Shown: positions 34,837 through 43,412 of the stretch, one piece after another
How positions within the stretch are numbered: the stretch's first letter is position 1
Layout of the letters: every line of letters starts with the position of its first letter
Source: Nocardia vulneris
GTDB lineage: Bacteria > Actinomycetota > Actinomycetes > Mycobacteriales > Mycobacteriaceae
NCBI RefSeq assembly: GCF_001613425.1
Contig: NZ_BDCI01000053.1
Span: 1-64,000, forward strand
Direction of reading: 5' to 3'
Length of the DNA stretch: 64,000 nucleotides
Notes under the pieces: model-generated
The model's database searches: none
What the model saw: only the letters and a program-made list of their open reading frames with translations
What the model was told of the DNA's origin: nothing
Made by a program: the position numbers and the translations under genes

Positions 34837-35877
34837 ATGAGTTCGGGCGACGACCGTTTCTGCACTGCCGTCGGCGCGTTCATGCAGGCGCTCTCGGCGC
34901 GCGAACCCGAGCAGACCCGGTTCGCGCAAGAGGAACTCATGGCCTCGCTGGACGGGGCAGGCGCCGAGATCATCGTGCGCGGCTGCACAGCGCTCGCCCC
35001 GCTGCTCGATCATGTGCCGCCCGGGGCGCGGCCACAGATCGCGAACATGGTGGGCGCGTACGTGACCACCGCGGACGACGCGGTGGAGTGCGCGCCGGTG
35101 ATCCTCGCGAATCTGGCCAAATCACTCGGATACGCCCGGCAATTCGCCGAGCAGTGGCGCAACGACATGGGCACCGAGCCGCCCGACCCGGACACGACCG
35201 ACACCGACTACGCGTGGCTCGACCGGTTCGGGCTGGAGCCGCTGATGGGATGGTGGACGCTGTCCCAGTGGGTCTCGCCCGCGCTGGCGATGCTGCAGCA
35301 TCGGCGGGTGCGAGAGTTGTTCGGGCCCGAGGGTTGTCAGATCCTGGCGCAGCGCCATGGCGACCTCGCCGAGTGCTCGGGGCGCTGGTTCAAGGAGCTG
35401 GCCTACATGCTGGCGCTGCTCGACGACGCACCCCTGGTGGCCCTGCACCGCGAGACCGGGACCGGCTACCTGCTGCGAATGACCGGGATCGCCGACAACT
35501 TCCAGTTGCACACTTTGCTCGCCGACGTGCTGCTCGGCGATCAGCATCTGCCCGGCGCGCGCCCGTCGGCCGAAGCCGCGGCGATGTGCCGCGACGCCGC
35601 GGGGCAGGCGCCCACCGTCGGTGCGTTCAATCTCGTTGCACCCGATGGTGATCGGATATGGAACGAGGGTACGCCCGCGGATATCCCGGTGTTCGGCGGG
35701 ACCAGGGTGCTGGTGCTCGATCCGCCGCCGTACGAGCGCCATTGGCCCGCAGGCCGCTACTTCCCGTTCGTACCCGCCGATCTCGTGCTGGAGCGGGCCC
35801 TCACCGCCGAAGAGGCGGCTCAGTGGTTCGAGCACGTTCGCCCAGCAAACGACCCGACCGGCGCAGCACCCGCGTAA
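34837..35877 (+). CDS. hypothetical protein, 346 aa
   Basis: A soluble 346-residue protein with no signal peptide, membrane helix or recognisable catalytic motif. The first 170 residues are mainly helical (FCTAVGAFMQALSAREPEQTR). The middle is Trp-rich around LEPLMGWWTLSQWVSP. The C-terminal third looks like a beta-rich domain (GAFNLVAPDGDRIWNEGTP, FGGTRVLVLDPPPYERHWP). Amino-acid and codon balance are those of a real gene. No neighbour gives a functional clue. It faces the TetR gene of the acyl-CoA cluster. I do not recognise the family. Confidence 0.7.
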   Translation: MSSGDDRFCTAVGAFMQALSAREPEQTRFAQEELMASLDGAGAEIIVRGCTALAPLLDHVPPGARPQIANMVGAYVTTADDAVECAPVILANLAKSLGYARQFAEQWRNDMGTEPPDPDTTDTDYAWLDRFGLEPLMGWWTLSQWVSPALAMLQHRRVRELFGPEGCQILAQRHGDLAECSGRWFKELAYMLALLDDAPLVALHRETGTGYLLRMTGIADNFQLHTLLADVLLGDQHLPGARPSAEAAAMCRDAAGQAPTVGAFNLVAPDGDRIWNEGTPADIPVFGGTRVLVLDPPPYERHWPAGRYFPFVPADLVLERALTAEEAAQWFEHVRPANDPTGAAPA

Positions 35878-35906
35878 CCGCGGGATTCGCAGGCGGACAA
35901 CTGATC

Positions 35907-36521
35907 TCAGCGGCGGCCGTGCAGCGCCTCGTGCAGCGTCGCCGCCCACTGCTGCACGATGTCCTTGCGCCGCGCGGAGTCGTCGGTGAGCACGTCGGCC
36001 AGGCCGAGCCCGCGCGCCATGTCCAGCGTGGCCTGGACCAGATGGTGGGTGACCGGATCGGAGTCGTCCACCCCGAGCGCCTCCACCGCGCGCCGGTGCG
36101 AGATCCGGCCGAACTTGGCTTCCAGCGGGACGATTCGCTCCCGCAACGCCGGATCGGCGGCCGCGTGCGTCCACACCTGCAACGCCGCCTTGAACAGCGG
36201 GCTGGTGTACGACTCGACCAGCCCGGCCACCACCGCCTCGGTGCGACCGACCCCGCTGGCCACCTCGGCCATGGCCACCGCCTCGTCCTTGGCCTGCTGG
36301 GTCCTGGTGTCGAACATGTACTCGAGCGCGGCGGTGATCAGATCCTCCCGGGTGGGGAAGTGATGCTGTGCCGCGCCCCGGGACACCCCCGCCCGCTCGG
36401 CGACCACCGCGACCGTCGCCGCCGCCCAGCCCGTTTCGGCCAGGCAGTCGATGGTCGCCTCCAGCAGGCGCTGCCGGGTGGCTCGGCTGCGGTCCTGCTT
36501 GGGTTCGTGGGGTGTCGCCAT
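35907..36521 (-). CDS. TetR-family regulator at the end of the acyl-CoA cluster
   Basis: A 204-residue TetR protein. The HTH reads LLEATIDCLAETGWAAATVAVVAERAG, then RGAAQHHFPTREDLITAAL. The C-terminal ligand domain begins at about residue 80. It begins 5 bp after the enoyl-CoA hydratase stop and is therefore the last gene of the seven-gene operon. A regulator placed inside the cluster probably controls it, sensing an acyl-CoA intermediate as AtuR and LiuR do in Pseudomonas. The palindrome at 45230-45245 is a candidate site. Confidence 0.9.
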   Translation of the reverse strand: MATPHEPKQDRSRATRQRLLEATIDCLAETGWAAATVAVVAERAGVSRGAAQHHFPTREDLITAALEYMFDTRTQQAKDEAVAMAEVASGVGRTEAVVAGLVESYTSPLFKAALQVWTHAAADPALRERIVPLEAKFGRISHRRAVEALGVDDSDPVTHHLVQATLDMARGLGLADVLTDDSARRKDIVQQWAATLHEALHGRR

Positions 36522-36526
36522 GAGGG

Positions 36527-37309
36527 CTATTCTGCCCAGCTCGCGGGACGGCGCTGCAGGAAGGCCAGCATGCCCTCGTGCACCTCGGGGGTGCCGAAGA
36601 AGCTCGCCGAACGTTGCGCGAGTTCCTCGGCCGAGGTGTCGAACTCGGCCAGCATGGCCGCGTTGACCAGCCGCTTGCTCTCGGCCAGCCCCTGTGGCGA
36701 GCCTTTGCGCAGCTCCGCGCGCAGCCGCGCCACCTCGGCCACCGGATCGGCCGCGGCGGTGCTGATCAGCCCGATCTGCTCGGCCACCGCGGCATCGAAC
36801 TTCTCCCCGGTCAGGAAGTAGCGCGACGCCGCCCGCGAGCTCAGACGCGGCAGCAGGGTGAGCGAGATCATGAACGGGGCCAGCCCGATGCGCACCTCGG
36901 TGAGCGCGAAACTGCTCGTCGGCCCGGCCACCGCGATATCGCAGGCCGCGACGATGCCCATCCCGCCGGCCCGCACGTTGCCGTCGATCTGCGCGATCAC
37001 CGGCTTGGGCGTGGCGATGAGACGGCGCAGCACGCCGATCATCACGCGGGTGCGCTCGTCGGCGGCCACCGCGGGGTCGGCATTACTGGCCTCGGACAGG
37101 TCGGCGCCCGCACAGAAGGTGTTGCCGGTGTGGGCCAGGACGATGCCGCGCACCTTGTCGTCGGCCGCGGCGGCATCGAGGCCCTGCAGGAGTTCGGCCA
37201 CCAGTTTCGACGACAGCGCATTGCGGTTGTGCGGCGAATCCAGCGTGAGCGTCGCGAAACCGTCCGCGACGTCGTAGCGGACGTAGGGCGCGGTGGATGT
37301 CTCGGTCAT
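36527..37309 (-). CDS. enoyl-CoA hydratase/isomerase family protein
   Basis: A 260-residue crotonase-fold enzyme. The CoA/oxyanion motif is AHTGNTFCAGADLSEA and the second oxyanion segment is DGNVRAGGMGIVAACDIAVA. The Glu in TEVRIGLAP occupies the position of one catalytic Glu. The other usual Glu is replaced by the Gly-rich AGGMG. That pattern is seen in hydratases acting on branched or glutaconyl-CoA substrates. CAGGAG precedes the ATG at 37309. It corresponds in position to echA7 (Rv0971c) and would hydrate the product of the acyl-CoA carboxylase step. Confidence 0.9.
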   Translation of the reverse strand: MTETSTAPYVRYDVADGFATLTLDSPHNRNALSSKLVAELLQGLDAAAADDKVRGIVLAHTGNTFCAGADLSEASNADPAVAADERTRVMIGVLRRLIATPKPVIAQIDGNVRAGGMGIVAACDIAVAGPTSSFALTEVRIGLAPFMISLTLLPRLSSRAASRYFLTGEKFDAAVAEQIGLISTAAADPVAEVARLRAELRKGSPQGLAESKRLVNAAMLAEFDTSAEELAQRSASFFGTPEVHEGMLAFLQRRPASWAE

Positions 37310-37367
37310 CGAGTCTCCTGTCGCCCCGCCGGGGTACCGCACTCGGCACCCCGGCGGGCGGACGTGG

Positions 37368-38528
37368 TCAGTAGGACTTGGGCAGGCCGAGCGAGTACTG
37401 CGCGACGAAGTTCAGCACCATCTCCCGGCTGACCGGGGCGATCCGGCCGATGCGCGCGGCGGCCAGCATCGCGGCCAAGCCGTACTCCTTGGTCAGGCCC
37501 GCGCCACCGTGGGTCTGGATGGCCTGATCCAGCGCCTTGATACTGGCCTCGGCCGCAGCGTATTTCGCCATGTTCGCGGCCTCGGCGGCACCCATCTCGT
37601 CGCCGAGGTCGTAGAGCGTCGCGGCCTTGCGCATCATCAGCTTGGCCAGCTCCAGCTCGATCTTCACCTGCGCCAGCGGATGCGAGATGCCTTGGTGCGC
37701 ACCGATCGGCGTCTTCCACACCGTGCGCTCCTTGGCGTACTCCACCGCACGATCGATGGCGTAGCGGCCCAGGCCGATCGCCATCGCGGCACCCATCACC
37801 CGCTCCGGATTCAGACCGGCGAACAACTGCATCAGCGCGGCGTCTTCCTTGCCCACCAGCGCGTTCGCCGGCAACCGCACGTCATCGAGGAACAGCGTGA
37901 ACTGATGATCCGGCTCGATGATGTCCATTTCCTGCGGCGTCTTGTGGAAGCCTGCGGCATCGGTCGGCACGATGAACAGCGCGGGCTTGAGCTTGCCGGT
38001 CTTGTGATCCTCGGTGCGCGACACGATCAGCACGGCCTCGGCCTGATCCACCCCGGAGATGAAGATCTTGCGGCCGTTGAGGATCCACTCCTCGCCGTCG
38101 CGGCGCGCGGTGGTGGTGATCTGGTGCGAATTGGAACCCGCGTCCGGCTCGGTGATGCCGAACACCATCTTGCCGCTGCCGTCACCGAGTTTGGGCAGCC
38201 AGGTCTGCTTCTGCTCGTCGGTGCCGTACTTGGTGATGATGGTGCCGCAGATGGCCGGGGAGACCACCATCAGCAGCAGCCCCGCACCCTGCGCGGACAG
38301 CTCCTCCATCACCAGCGCCAGCTCGTAGAGCCCTGCGCCACCGCCGCCGTATTCCTCCGGCAGATTCACCCCGAGGAAGCCGAGTTTGCCTGCCTCGTCC
38401 CACAATTCGGTGAGCGGCTCGTTGGCGCGGGCTTTCGGCAGCACGTAGTCGCGATAGTTGTACTTCGCGGCCAGCGCGGCAACAGCGGTTCTCAGCGCTT
38501 GCTGTTCTTCAGTCTCGACGAAACTCAT
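37368..38528 (-). CDS. acyl-CoA dehydrogenase (second of the cluster)
   Basis: A 386-residue FAD enzyme with the standard three domains. They are an N-terminal helical domain, the beta-domain with FGITEPDAGSNSHQITTTARR and WILNGRKIFISGVDQAE, and the C-terminal helical domain with YAKERTVWKTPIGAHQGISHPLAQ and IQTHGGAGLTKEYGLAAM. It introduces a 2,3-double bond in an acyl-CoA. Position equals fadE12 of M. tuberculosis (Rv0972c). The gap to the upstream carboxylase gene is 77 bp, which may hold an internal promoter. AGCGAGGTG is the likely ribosome site before the ATG. Confidence 0.92.
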   Translation of the reverse strand: MSFVETEEQQALRTAVAALAAKYNYRDYVLPKARANEPLTELWDEAGKLGFLGVNLPEEYGGGGAGLYELALVMEELSAQGAGLLLMVVSPAICGTIITKYGTDEQKQTWLPKLGDGSGKMVFGITEPDAGSNSHQITTTARRDGEEWILNGRKIFISGVDQAEAVLIVSRTEDHKTGKLKPALFIVPTDAAGFHKTPQEMDIIEPDHQFTLFLDDVRLPANALVGKEDAALMQLFAGLNPERVMGAAMAIGLGRYAIDRAVEYAKERTVWKTPIGAHQGISHPLAQVKIELELAKLMMRKAATLYDLGDEMGAAEAANMAKYAAAEASIKALDQAIQTHGGAGLTKEYGLAAMLAAARIGRIAPVSREMVLNFVAQYSLGLPKSY

Positions 38529-38605
38529 GCCTGCACCTCGCTGACGCTCGGTTCCGGCATGTGCTCGGCACGCTGGCACATGATTCGTTCGCTGCGCTCT
38601 CTCAT

Positions 38606-40609
38606 TCAGGACTCCTGGTTTTCGTTGCTCTCGGCGGGATCGACGACGGCAAGGACGGCGCCCACGTCGACCTGCTGGCCGACGGTGACATTGACGGCGC
38701 TGAGCACGCCGGCGGCGGGGGCGGCGATGGTGTGCTCCATCTTCATCGCCTCCAGCCACAGGATGGGCTGGCCCTGTTCGACCCGGCTGCCGACCTCGGC
38801 GCCGAGCCGGATCACGCTGCCGGGCATGGGCGCGAGCAGGGAGCCGGTGGCCACCTGGTCGGCCGGATCGCTGAAGCGCGGCAGTTTGCGCGCGCTGACC
38901 GGCCCGAGCGGCGAGTCCACGCACACCAGCTCGCCGTACCTGGCTACGTCGAAATGCCTACGGACCGAGCCTCTTTCGCCCGGCACCGCGAGCACCACGC
39001 GGTCGGGGCTCGACTCGACCAGCGCGAGCCCGTCGTGGCCGTCCACCGCCACCACCCCACGGGTGTAGCGGTAGCCGATATCGTGGGTGCCGCTGGTACG
39101 GCTCTCGAACAGCTTGTGCGTCGACTGCGACGGCAGGTTGCGCCAACCGCTGGGCAGTCCACCGCCGGCCCGGGCGGCGGTGCGGTTCGCCGCGGCGTCG
39201 GCCAGCGCGGCCGCCACCAAAGACAGTGCCTCGTCGGCCTCGGACACCAAAGGCGCTGCCAGCGTGTCCAATCCGTGCGTGCCGAAGAACGCGGTATCGG
39301 TGTCACCGGCCAGGAAGGCCGGGTGGCGCAGCACCCGGACCAGCAGGTCGCGGTTGGTCACCAGGCCGTGGATCCGGGCCCGGTGCAACGCGGTCGCCAG
39401 CAGCCGCGCCGCCTCGTCGCGGGTTTCGGCGTAGGAGATGACCTTGGCCAGCATCGGGTCGTAGTGCACGCCGACCACCGATCCGTCCACCACACCGGTG
39501 TCCAGCCGGATACCCGGCCGGTCGAGCAGATCGAATTCGGTGCGCACCAACGGGATGTCGAGCCGGTGCACGGTACCGCTCTGCGGCTGCCAGTCCTGCG
39601 CCGGATCCTCGGCGTAGAGCCGGACCTCGATCGAATGCCCGTGCATCGCAGGCGGTTCCGACGGCAGCGCGGCGCCGTCGGCCACGTCGAGTTGCAGGCG
39701 AACCAGATCCAGGCCGGTGGTGCACTCGGTGACCGGATGCTCTACCTGCAGGCGGGTGTTCATCTCGAGGAAGAAGAATTCGCCGCGCTCGTCGGCGAGG
39801 AATTCCACCGTGCCCGCGCCGGTGTAATCGATCGCGCCCGCAGCCAGCCGCGCCGCCTCGAACAGCCGCGCACGCATCCCTTCGGTGCGCTCGACCAGCG
39901 GCGAGGGCGCCTCCTCGACGACCTTCTGATGCCTGCGCTGGATCGAGCATTCGCGCTCGCCGACCGCCCAGATGGTGCCGTGCGTATCGGCCATCACCTG
40001 CACCTCGATATGCCTGCCGGTCTCGAGGTACCGCTCGCAGAACACCGTCGGATCACCGAAGGCCGACTCGGCCTCGCGCCGCGCGCCTTCGAGCTGCGGG
40101 GTCAGCTCCGCCAGGCTGCGGACCACGCGCATACCGCGCCCGCCGCCGCCCGCGGACGCCTTGATCAGGACCGGCAGATGATCCTCGGTGACCTCGGCCG
40201 GGTCCAGCTCGGCGAGCACCGGGACGCCCGCGGCGTCCATCATCTTCTTCGAAGCGACCTTGGAGCCCATCTGCTCGATCGCCTCGACCGGCGGGCCGAT
40301 CCAGACCAGCCCCGCCGCGAGCACCGCCTTCGCGAAATCGGCGTTCTCGGACAGGAATCCGTAGCCGGGGTGCACGGCGTCGGCACCCGCGGACAGCGCC
40401 GCCTCGATGATCAGATCACCACGCAGGTAGGTTTCGGCCGGGGTGTTGCCGGGCAGGCGGACCGCCGAATCCGCCTCCGCCACATGCGGGGCCGTCGCGT
40501 CCGCGTCCGAATAGACCGCGACGGTACTCAGACCGGTCCGCCGACAGGTGGCGAACACGCGGCGGGCGATCTCACCCCGATTGGCAACCAGGACACTCGA
40601 GATTGGCAT
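38606..40609 (-). CDS. acyl-CoA carboxylase alpha subunit (biotin carboxylase plus biotin carrier)
   Basis: A 667-residue biotin-dependent subunit. The biotin carboxylase domain (1-450) starts SVLVANRGEIARRVF, with ASAGGGGRGM as the ATP loop and FFLEMNTRLQVEHPVTE in the active site. A BT-type middle domain follows. The C-terminal carrier carries EAMKMEH, whose Lys is biotinylated. It carboxylates biotin for the beta subunit encoded just upstream. ATG 40609 after GAGGGAT is preferred to GTG 40621. The two carboxylase genes are nearly contiguous. Order matches accA2 (Rv0973c). The substrate may be a methyl-branched enoyl-CoA, as in leucine or terpene degradation. Confidence 0.93.
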   Translation of the reverse strand: MPISSVLVANRGEIARRVFATCRRTGLSTVAVYSDADATAPHVAEADSAVRLPGNTPAETYLRGDLIIEAALSAGADAVHPGYGFLSENADFAKAVLAAGLVWIGPPVEAIEQMGSKVASKKMMDAAGVPVLAELDPAEVTEDHLPVLIKASAGGGGRGMRVVRSLAELTPQLEGARREAESAFGDPTVFCERYLETGRHIEVQVMADTHGTIWAVGERECSIQRRHQKVVEEAPSPLVERTEGMRARLFEAARLAAGAIDYTGAGTVEFLADERGEFFFLEMNTRLQVEHPVTECTTGLDLVRLQLDVADGAALPSEPPAMHGHSIEVRLYAEDPAQDWQPQSGTVHRLDIPLVRTEFDLLDRPGIRLDTGVVDGSVVGVHYDPMLAKVISYAETRDEAARLLATALHRARIHGLVTNRDLLVRVLRHPAFLAGDTDTAFFGTHGLDTLAAPLVSEADEALSLVAAALADAAANRTAARAGGGLPSGWRNLPSQSTHKLFESRTSGTHDIGYRYTRGVVAVDGHDGLALVESSPDRVVLAVPGERGSVRRHFDVARYGELVCVDSPLGPVSARKLPRFSDPADQVATGSLLAPMPGSVIRLGAEVGSRVEQGQPILWLEAMKMEHTIAAPAAGVLSAVNVTVGQQVDVGAVLAVVDPAESNENQES

Positions 40610-40617
40610 CTGATCCC

Positions 40618-42216
40618 TCACATTCGGAAGACGCCGAAGCCGTCGGCGCCCTTGATCGGGGCATTGTGAATGGCCGACAAGGACATTCCCAATACGGTGC
40701 GGGTATCGCGCGGATCGATGACGCCGTCGTCATAGAGGCGACCGGACATGAACATGGCCAGCGACTCGGCCTCGATCTGCGCCTCGACCATGGCACGCAT
40801 CCCGGCGTCGGCCTCCTCGTTGAACGGCTGCCCCTTGGCCTCGGCCGCCGCCCGGCCCACGATCGAGATGACGCCGGCCAGCTGCGCGCCGCCCATCACG
40901 GCGGATTTCGCACTGGGCCAGGCGAAGACGAACCGTGGGTCGTAGGCGCGTCCGCACATGCCGTAGTGCCCGGCGCCGTAGGAGGCGCCCATCAGCACCG
41001 AGATATGCGGCACCGTCGAATTGGAGACCGCGTTGATCATCATCGCGCCGTGCTTGATGATGCCCTTCTGCTCGTACTCCTTGCCGACCATGTAGCCGGT
41101 GGTGTTGTGCAGGAACAACAGTGGCGTGTCGGTCTTGTTCGCCAGCTGGATGAACTGGGTGGCCTTCTGCGATTCCTCGGAGAACAGCACGCCCCGCGCG
41201 TTGGCCAGGATGCCGATCGGATAGCCGTGCAGCTCCGCCCACCCGGTGACCAGGCTACTGCCGTACAGCGGCTTGAACTCGTCGAAATCGGAGCCGTCCA
41301 CGATGCGCGCGATCACCTCGCGCGGGTCGAACGGGATCTTCAGATCCGAGGGCACGATGCCGAGCAGATCCTCGGGGTCGTACAGCGGTTCGAGCACCGT
41401 CGGGCGCGGTGCCGGGCCCTGCTTGCGCCAGTTCAGCCTGCGGACGATGGCACGGCCGAGCCGGATCGCGTCCTGCTCGTCGATCGCGTAGTAGTCGGCC
41501 AGACCCGAGACGCGGGCGTGCATATCGGCCCCGCCGAGCGATTCGTCGTCGGACTCCTCGCCCGTCGCCATCTTGACCAGCGGCGGGCCGCCGAGGAACA
41601 CCTTGGAGCGCTCCTTGATCATCACCACGTGATCGGACATGCCCGGGATGTAGGCGCCGCCCGCGGTCGAGTTACCGAAAACCAGTGCGATGGTGGGGAT
41701 TCCGGCCGCCGAGGCGCGGGTGAGGTCGCGGAACATGCGACCGCCGGGCACGAAGACTTCCTTCTGCGTCGGCAGGTCCGCGCCGCCGGACTCCACCAGC
41801 GAGATCACCGGTAACCGGTTCTCCCGCACGATATCGTTGATCCGCAACGTCTTTCGTAGTGTCCATGGATTGGACGTGCCGCCACGCACGGTCGGATCGG
41901 GCGCGACGATCATGCATTCGACGCCCTCCACGATCCCGATGCCCGCGATGGTGCTCGCGCCGACGTGGAATTCGCTGCCCCACCCCGCCAGCGGGCACAG
42001 CTCCAGGAACGGCGAATCCTCGTCGACGAGCAGCTCGATCCGCTCGCGCGCGGTCAGTTTGCCGCGCTTGCGATGCCGGGCCAGCTTCTCCGGCCCGCCG
42101 CCCGCGATCGCCTTGGCGAACTCGCCCTCCACCTCGGTGAGCTTGGCGGTCATGGCGTCCGCCGCGGCCGCGTAATCCGGCGACGCGGTGTCCAATGTGC
42201 TGCGCAGGGTGGTCAA
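40618..42216 (-). CDS. acyl-CoA carboxylase beta subunit (carboxyltransferase)
   Basis: A 532-residue carboxyltransferase of the MCC/GCC beta type. It has the N-domain KLTARERIELLVDEDSPF, the oxyanion pair VESGGADLPTQ and the C-domain LVFGNSTAGGAYIPGMSD, plus the FLHNTTGYMVGKEYE loop. It moves the carboxyl from biotin to the gamma carbon of a branched enoyl-CoA. The start is TTG 42216, whose TTGA overlaps the TGA of the upstream dehydrogenase, so translation is coupled. Order matches accD2 (Rv0974c). The subtype resembles methylcrotonyl/geranyl-CoA enzymes rather than propionyl-CoA ones, but the substrate is inferred. Confidence 0.92.
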   Translation of the reverse strand: MTTLRSTLDTASPDYAAAADAMTAKLTEVEGEFAKAIAGGGPEKLARHRKRGKLTARERIELLVDEDSPFLELCPLAGWGSEFHVGASTIAGIGIVEGVECMIVAPDPTVRGGTSNPWTLRKTLRINDIVRENRLPVISLVESGGADLPTQKEVFVPGGRMFRDLTRASAAGIPTIALVFGNSTAGGAYIPGMSDHVVMIKERSKVFLGGPPLVKMATGEESDDESLGGADMHARVSGLADYYAIDEQDAIRLGRAIVRRLNWRKQGPAPRPTVLEPLYDPEDLLGIVPSDLKIPFDPREVIARIVDGSDFDEFKPLYGSSLVTGWAELHGYPIGILANARGVLFSEESQKATQFIQLANKTDTPLLFLHNTTGYMVGKEYEQKGIIKHGAMMINAVSNSTVPHISVLMGASYGAGHYGMCGRAYDPRFVFAWPSAKSAVMGGAQLAGVISIVGRAAAEAKGQPFNEEADAGMRAMVEAQIEAESLAMFMSGRLYDDGVIDPRDTRTVLGMSLSAIHNAPIKGADGFGVFRM

Positions 42217-43412
42217 GACTGGTACCCCAATCGTTTGGCGGCAAGGCCGGTCAGGATTTCGGTGGTGCCACCACCGATGCCGAGGATGCGCATATCGCGG
42301 TATTGGCGTTCGATCTCGGATTCGCGCATGTAGCCGAGGCCGCCGAACAGCTGGACGGCCTGGTTGGCCACCCATTCGCCCGCCTCGACGGCGGTGTTCT
42401 TGGCGAAGCAGACCTCGGCGATCAGGTCGGTCTCGCCATTCGCACTGCGCTGGGCCACATCCCGGGTGTAGACGCGGGCGACGTCGATGCGCCGCGCCAT
42501 CTCGGTGACGGTGTTCTGCACGGCCTGCCTGCTGATCAGCGGGCGGCCGAAGGTTTCCCGGCTGCGCACCCAGTCCAGGGTGAGATCGAGGCAGCGCTGC
42601 GCGCTCGAATACGCCTGCACCGCAAGGCCGACCCGCTCGCTGACGAACGCGCCCGCGATCTGGAAGAAACCGGAGTTCTCCGCGCCGACCAGATTCGCCG
42701 CGGGCACCCGGACGTCCACGTAGGACAGTTCGGCGGTGTCGGAGGCGCGCCAGCCCATCTTGTCCAGCTTGCGGCTCACGGTGAAGCCCGGCGTGCCCTT
42801 CTCCACCACCAGCAGCGAAATCCCTTGCGAACCGGGGCCGCCCGTGCGGACGGCGGTGACCACGTAGTCGGCCCGGCAGGCCGAGGTGATGTAGGTCTTG
42901 GCGCCGTTGACGATGTAGTGGTCGCCGTCGCGGCGCGCGGTGGTGGTGAGGTGGCCGACATCGGAACCGCCGCCGGGCTCGGTGATGGCGAGCGAGCCGA
43001 TCTTCTCCCCCGCCAGCGTCGGGCGCACCCAGCGCTCGATCTGCTCGGGGTTGCCCGCGGCGATCATGTGCGGCACCGCGATACCGCAGGTGAACAGCGA
43101 GGCGAACAAGCCACCGGAGGCCCCCGCCTGGTGCAGTTCCTCGCAGACGATCATCGCGTCGATACCGTCACCGCCGGAACCGCCCGCGGATTCCGGGAAT
43201 TGGATGCCGAGCAGGCCGAGCGCACCCGCCTTCTTGTGCAGCTCACGCGGGATCTCGCCGTCGCGCTCCCACTCGTCCAGATAGGGCAGGATCTCGCGCT
43301 CCGCGAAACTGCGCACCGTGGCACGCAATTCGCGCCGCTCCGGCGTATTCCAGTGCCCACCCGTCACCCGACCGCCGCCCCCGGCGGAATCGCTTCGCGA
43401 TACTGAATTCAT
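42213..43412 (-). CDS. acyl-CoA dehydrogenase (first of the cluster)
   Basis: A 399-residue FAD-dependent dehydrogenase. After a Gly/Ser-rich N-terminal tail come RATVRSFAEREILPYLDEWE, LAITEPGGGSDVGHLTTTAR, YIVNGAKTYITSACRADYVV and the C-terminal QAVQLFGGLGYMRESEIERQ and RDMRILGIGGGTTEI. These are the substrate and FAD contacts of the family. The start overlaps the AtuA-like stop by 4 bp (ATGA) and the stop overlaps the carboxyltransferase start. Order matches fadE13 (Rv0975c). In Atu-type pathways this enzyme oxidises a citronellyl-like acyl-CoA. Confidence 0.92.
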   Translation of the reverse strand: MNSVSRSDSAGGGGRVTGGHWNTPERRELRATVRSFAEREILPYLDEWERDGEIPRELHKKAGALGLLGIQFPESAGGSGGDGIDAMIVCEELHQAGASGGLFASLFTCGIAVPHMIAAGNPEQIERWVRPTLAGEKIGSLAITEPGGGSDVGHLTTTARRDGDHYIVNGAKTYITSACRADYVVTAVRTGGPGSQGISLLVVEKGTPGFTVSRKLDKMGWRASDTAELSYVDVRVPAANLVGAENSGFFQIAGAFVSERVGLAVQAYSSAQRCLDLTLDWVRSRETFGRPLISRQAVQNTVTEMARRIDVARVYTRDVAQRSANGETDLIAEVCFAKNTAVEAGEWVANQAVQLFGGLGYMRESEIERQYRDMRILGIGGGTTEILTGLAAKRLGYQS

